This document shows, one piece after another, positions 7,357-9,485 of a stretch of DNA of 9,485 bases. This DNA comes from DATFXF01 sp035258565. Lineage in GTDB: Bacteria > Acidobacteriota > Terriglobia > Acidiferrales > UBA7541. The stretch spans positions 1 to 9,485 of the forward strand of contig DATFXF010000072.1 of NCBI GenBank assembly GCA_035258565.1, read 5' to 3'. Made by a program: the position numbers and the translations under genes. The number at the start of each line of letters is the position of its first letter. The first letter of the stretch is position 1. The notes under the pieces are model-generated. The model searched no databases and had not been told where the DNA came from. It worked only from the letters and a program-made list of their open reading frames with translations.

Positions 7357-7387
7357 ATTATCGCTGAATTTCCATGAGCTTGTCTAA
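7357..7387 (-). promoter_or_regulatory. Weak candidate promoter of the coiled-coil protein gene
   Basis: On the minus strand TTAGAC (7387-7382) and GATAAT (7362-7357) are 19 bp apart, in the AT-richer 69-bp gap after queF. The -10 matches five of six consensus positions, but the spacing is long. Transcription would start near 7350, about 24 bases before the ATG. Read-through from queF is an equally good explanation for expression. Confidence 0.3.
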
Positions 7388-7395
7388 CTGCTTGT

Positions 7396-7806
7396 TTAGG
7401 CGCGACGGCCCCGCGTCGCCCTGCTGCGGTGCGGCCAGGTGGCCTCAACGGTGGTGGTCAGCCCGCCCCGCGGCGTGAACTCGCCGCGCACAATGCACCA
7501 GGCGGGCCGCGCGGTCCGGACGATGTCGCGGAGGATGCGGTTGACGGCGTTCTCGTAAAAGATGCCGAGGTCGCGATAGGCGAGCAAGTACATCTTCAGT
7601 GCCTTAAGCTCGAGGCAATGCTTCCTGGGCTCGTAGCGGATAGTGATCGTGCCGTAATCGGGCAGCCCCGTCTTCGGGCAGACCGAGGTGTATTCAGGGA
7701 AGCGCGTGGTGATCTGGTAGCCAGGGAACTGATTGGGCCACGTTTCGAGCTTGGGCAGCGTGGCGCGAATGCCGGCGCGAGCATGTTCGGCCGTGTAGTC
7801 GGGCAT
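7396..7806 (-). CDS. queF: NADPH-dependent 7-cyano-7-deazaguanine reductase (preQ0 reductase), type I
   Basis: QueF reduces the nitrile of preQ0 to the amine of preQ1, using two NADPH, in the cytosolic pathway to queuosine in tRNA. The 136 aa are near the short end for the single-domain (type I) T-fold form; the B. subtilis protein is about 165 aa. Cys43 (SVCPKTGLPD) is the thioimide nucleophile and Asp50 the acid, seven residues apart as expected. Residues 66-71 (ELKALK) match the E(S/L)K(S/A)hK motif diagnostic of QueF, and FTPRGG (110-115) matches the conserved later motif. Residues 83-85 are FYE where B. subtilis has FHE, so Tyr84 replaces a catalytic His. The C-terminus is a short basic tail. 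The start is fixed by GAGGTGA at 7811-7817. No queC, queD or queE lies in the window, so preQ0 must be made elsewhere or taken up. No preQ1 riboswitch was seen upstream. Confidence 0.95.
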   Translation of the reverse strand: MPDYTAEHARAGIRATLPKLETWPNQFPGYQITTRFPEYTSVCPKTGLPDYGTITIRYEPRKHCLELKALKMYLLAYRDLGIFYENAVNRILRDIVRTARPAWCIVRGEFTPRGGLTTTVEATWPHRSRATRGRRA

Positions 7807-7810
7807 AGCG

Positions 7811-7817
7811 TCACCTC
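7811..7817 (-). promoter_or_regulatory. Ribosome binding site of queF
   Basis: GAGGTGA on the minus strand is a seven-base match to the anti-Shine-Dalgarno and ends four bases before ATG. A TAGAAT -10-like box at 7829-7824 lies just upstream. It would leave almost no leader and lacks a -35, so I do not call it as a promoter. Confidence 0.7.
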
Positions 7818-7875
7818 TCGGCAATTCTACACGCCTGCCTGCCGGACTGGTGCCGCCTGTGGACTGCGACCCGCT

Positions 7876-7890
7876 AGAGTCAGTAACTCT
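7876..7890. repeat. Short inverted repeat, possible operator between queF and the zinc-ribbon gene
   Basis: AGAGT-CAGTA-ACTCT is a perfect inverted repeat with 5-bp arms and a 5-bp centre. It sits in the 149-bp divergent gap, and its last base is the first base of the zinc-ribbon gene's -35 box. Placement suits an operator, but arms this short arise by chance fairly often. Confidence 0.25.
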
Positions 7891-7920
7891 TGCTTTTGGT
7901 CTGCTCTTTTGGCATATACT
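7890..7920 (+). promoter_or_regulatory. Candidate promoter of the zinc-ribbon gene
   Basis: TTGCTT (7890-7895) and TATACT (7915-7920) are separated by 19 bp in an AT-richer stretch. The -10 matches the sigma-70 consensus at five of six positions. Transcription would start near 7927, giving a leader of about 29 bases before TTG 7956. This supports the downstream start, because a TTG start at 7890 would lie in the -35 box. Confidence 0.45.
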
Positions 7921-7946
7921 TCCGCCCGAAAATCCACGCTGGGGAT

Positions 7947-7952
7947 GGAGGT
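7947..7952 (+). promoter_or_regulatory. Ribosome binding site selecting a TTG start
   Basis: GGAGGT lies three bases before TTG 7956-7958. No in-frame ATG or GTG precedes the first zinc-binding Cys, so this site decides the start. Confidence 0.6.
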
Positions 7953-7955
7953 CGA

Positions 7956-8330
7956 TTGGATTGCCCGATTTGCGGAGGCCAAAGGTGCCGGCGCTCGCGG
8001 CGGCGCAGCGTTCGCGACCTTGTGGTTGGCTTGTCAGGGGTGCGGCCGTGGCGCTGCCGCACCTGCGAGAGTCGCTTCTACGGCTGGCGGGTGCCCGCGG
8101 TGTACATTCGCCATACCCACTGTTCGCGTTGTGGCAATCTCGACTTGCAACGCATCGGTCGCGAACACGTGACGGAGGGATGGTTTCTCTGGCTGCGGCG
8201 CTCGCTCCATTTTCCGGCCTACCGGTGCGCGCTCTGCCGCTATCGCTTTTTCTCCCTGCGTCCCCAGCTGCGCGGCCTCCCACATCCGCCGGAGCCCGTC
8301 CGGGGGCAGGACCCGGTGCCGCCCCGTTGA
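7956..8330 (+). CDS. Small protein with two zinc ribbons, function unknown
   Basis: This is a 124 aa basic protein carrying two four-Cys zinc-binding sites. The first uses Cys3-x2-Cys6 and Cys34-x2-Cys37, with an extra Cys11. The second uses Cys56-x2-Cys59 and Cys91-x2-Cys94. The second half of each ribbon is alike: WRCRTCESRFYGWR (32-45) and YRCALCRYRFFSLR (89-102), so the protein looks like an internal duplication. An Arg-rich patch follows the first knuckle (residues 10-20). The tail (108-124) is Pro-rich and probably disordered. The fold and basic charge suggest binding of nucleic acid or a protein partner, but no activity can be assigned. I chose TTG 7956 because it has a strong ribosome binding site and puts the first CxxC two residues after the start, as is common in zinc-ribbon proteins. 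The gene diverges from queF and converges on the flavoprotein gene, 35 bp away. Confidence 0.75.
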   Translation: MDCPICGGQRCRRSRRRSVRDLVVGLSGVRPWRCRTCESRFYGWRVPAVYIRHTHCSRCGNLDLQRIGREHVTEGWFLWLRRSLHFPAYRCALCRYRFFSLRPQLRGLPHPPEPVRGQDPVPPR

Positions 8331-8365
8331 TCGGCACGGAGATGCGCCAGCGGCGTGGGGAGGGT

Positions 8366-9485
8366 TCAAGGTTGCGCGGGTGCCCTTCCTGACCAGGAAA
8401 ACGGCCCCTTCATGAGTAGACCGCGAATGCCCAGCAGCAGCAAGCGTGGCTGGCTGAGAAATAGATTCCAGAGAACTCGAATGGCCTCGTCGCGCGAGTA
8501 TTGGCCGAGAGATTGCCGCGCCGCGGCGTTCAGCAGATCCACCAGCTGGCTGTAGTCCGCCTGCTCAAAGTGATGAAGGGTCTTGCGAACCAACAAGTGC
8601 ACGTCCAACTCCCGCCGCAGTGCACGCAGCTCGCGGCTGCGCCCGCCATTCAGGATGGCCTGGGCCACACCTAGCGCCCCACGAAAACCGGTTACCATCC
8701 CGCCGACGGTAGTGACCTTCACTTGTCCAGCGGCGTCGCCCACCAGATATACGCGCCCTGCGCCAATCTGGCGATGTACTGGCACCCAACCCTTGTACAG
8801 CGGGATTCGCGCACCCTGGTATGCCAGCGGGGTGAAGCGATGCTTGGCGAGGAAGGATTCCAAGGCCCGGCGCGTCTGCTGACCATCTTCGCCGATGAGC
8901 CCCAGCGCACCTTGCGTCGGCGACCCGGGAATCAACCAGTAAAAGTACGGTGTGTCATCGGGGATGAACCATACGCGTACGGTATCCATAGGGAAATCAT
9001 CGGGCAAGCGCACAATCGCCTGAACGAGTGGAACGGTTTGGTGTCTTGGCCAGCCAGCGTCCTCGGCAACTTTGCTCGCAGCGCCATCGGCCCCCACTAC
9101 GGTTTCCGCGTGCAACTCCTCTCTGCTCCCGTCCTGGCTCCGCTCCACCTCTAGGGAAATGCCGTGAGGATTTCCCTCCAGCTTCAAGAACTTCCGGCCA
9201 AGCAGCGTCTTGGCTCCGGCTGTCTCGGCTTGCGTGGCCAAACTGCGAATCAGGATTTTCCGCTCGATGATCAAGTCGGGCCGCTCGAGCGGCACAGTGG
9301 CCGAGCGCCCATCTGTGAACAGCTCAAACTGGCGGATCTCGTTCACCACGGAGCTCTCGCCCAAAGGGCCCAGCAGGTCTCGCATGCGGCTGGTAACAAT
9401 CAGCGTGCGGGGAGTAGGATCCAACTGCTCGGCCCGCTCTAGGACCTCAACCTTCCGACCTGCGCGTGCCAGCAGATAGGCAGTG
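8366..9485 (-). CDS. Geranylgeranyl-reductase-family FAD-dependent oxidoreductase (partial, N-terminus off the right edge)
   Basis: This flavoprotein probably reduces double bonds of isoprenoid chains on lipids or quinones; other hydroxylase-like substrates are possible. The 372 visible residues begin inside the first Rossmann unit: AYLLARAGRKVEVLER is the helix and second strand that follow the GxGxxG loop. That loop therefore lies just beyond the window, and perhaps 10-20 residues are missing. Later motifs are IIERKILIRSLATQAETAGA (72-91), typical of this family near the substrate domain, VVGADGAAS (129-137), YFYWLIPG (180-187), and VYLVGDAAGQVKVTTVGG (245-262), the second FAD-binding segment with the family's GDAAG signature. 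A C-terminal helical part (about 285-360) completes the protein. An internal TTG at 9424 is not the start, since the reading frame and homology continue upstream. It converges on the zinc-ribbon gene. The exact substrate is unknown. Confidence 0.88.
   Translation of the reverse strand, partial: TAYLLARAGRKVEVLERAEQLDPTPRTLIVTSRMRDLLGPLGESSVVNEIRQFELFTDGRSATVPLERPDLIIERKILIRSLATQAETAGAKTLLGRKFLKLEGNPHGISLEVERSQDGSREELHAETVVGADGAASKVAEDAGWPRHQTVPLVQAIVRLPDDFPMDTVRVWFIPDDTPYFYWLIPGSPTQGALGLIGEDGQQTRRALESFLAKHRFTPLAYQGARIPLYKGWVPVHRQIGAGRVYLVGDAAGQVKVTTVGGMVTGFRGALGVAQAILNGGRSRELRALRRELDVHLLVRKTLHHFEQADYSQLVDLLNAAARQSLGQYSRDEAIRVLWNLFLSQPRLLLLGIRGLLMKGPFSWSGRAPAQP

Noticed and set aside
7890..7955. 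A 22-residue N-terminal extension of the zinc-ribbon protein from TTG 7890.
   Set aside because: The region holds the best promoter candidate, so the extension would not be transcribed, and TTG 7956 has a strong ribosome binding site.
7396..8337. A longer queF frame extending upstream to about 8337 on the minus strand.
   Set aside because: The extension is antisense to the zinc-ribbon gene and is low-complexity Arg/Pro/Ser sequence; QueF homology and the GAGGTGA site fix the start at 7806.

Overview
The window is GC-rich bacterial DNA, densely packed with seven protein genes. It most likely comes from a member of the Acidobacteriota. The best clue is the secreted von Willebrand factor A (VWA) protein at 3538-4599, whose layout fits the VWA-related family that is greatly expanded in Acidobacteria. 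A zinc-ribbon protein of a type I associate with that phylum points the same way. The phylum call is an inference from gene content, not from a marker gene. I see no rRNA, tRNA, CRISPR array, insertion sequence or phage gene.

Layout. A Spinster-like MFS transporter (1-826, minus, C-terminus cut by the left edge) diverges from a large Lon-family protease of the LonB/LonC-like branch (989-3445, plus). The 162 bp between them holds a perfect TATAAT on the minus strand, a 17-bp inverted repeat and a weak candidate promoter on the plus strand. The protease gene converges on a minus-strand group. In transcription order this group is queF (7806-7396), a membrane-anchored coiled-coil protein (7326-6466), a secreted DUF3352-like protein (6322-4583) and the secreted VWA protein (4599-3538). 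The last two overlap by 17 bp and probably form a translationally coupled pair. The 143-bp gap before that pair contains two GC-rich hairpins, so it may be its own transcription unit. Divergent from queF, a small double zinc-ribbon protein (7956-8330, plus) starts at a TTG codon behind a good ribosome binding site and promoter. It converges on a geranylgeranyl-reductase-type flavoprotein (8366-9485, minus, N-terminus cut by the right edge).

How the genes fit together. No single pathway joins them. QueF makes the queuosine precursor preQ1; the protease acts in cytosolic protein turnover; the reductase probably saturates isoprenoid chains; the three central minus-strand genes are envelope or periplasmic proteins of unknown role. 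The most notable points are a Lon-like protease with an intact Ser-Lys dyad but a broken P-loop, a VWA protein whose metal site is substituted at three positions, a zinc-ribbon protein built from two ribbon copies, and a QueF with Tyr at a usual catalytic His position. I found no clear case for a wholly new multi-gene system. The secreted DUF3352-like/VWA pair is the nearest candidate.
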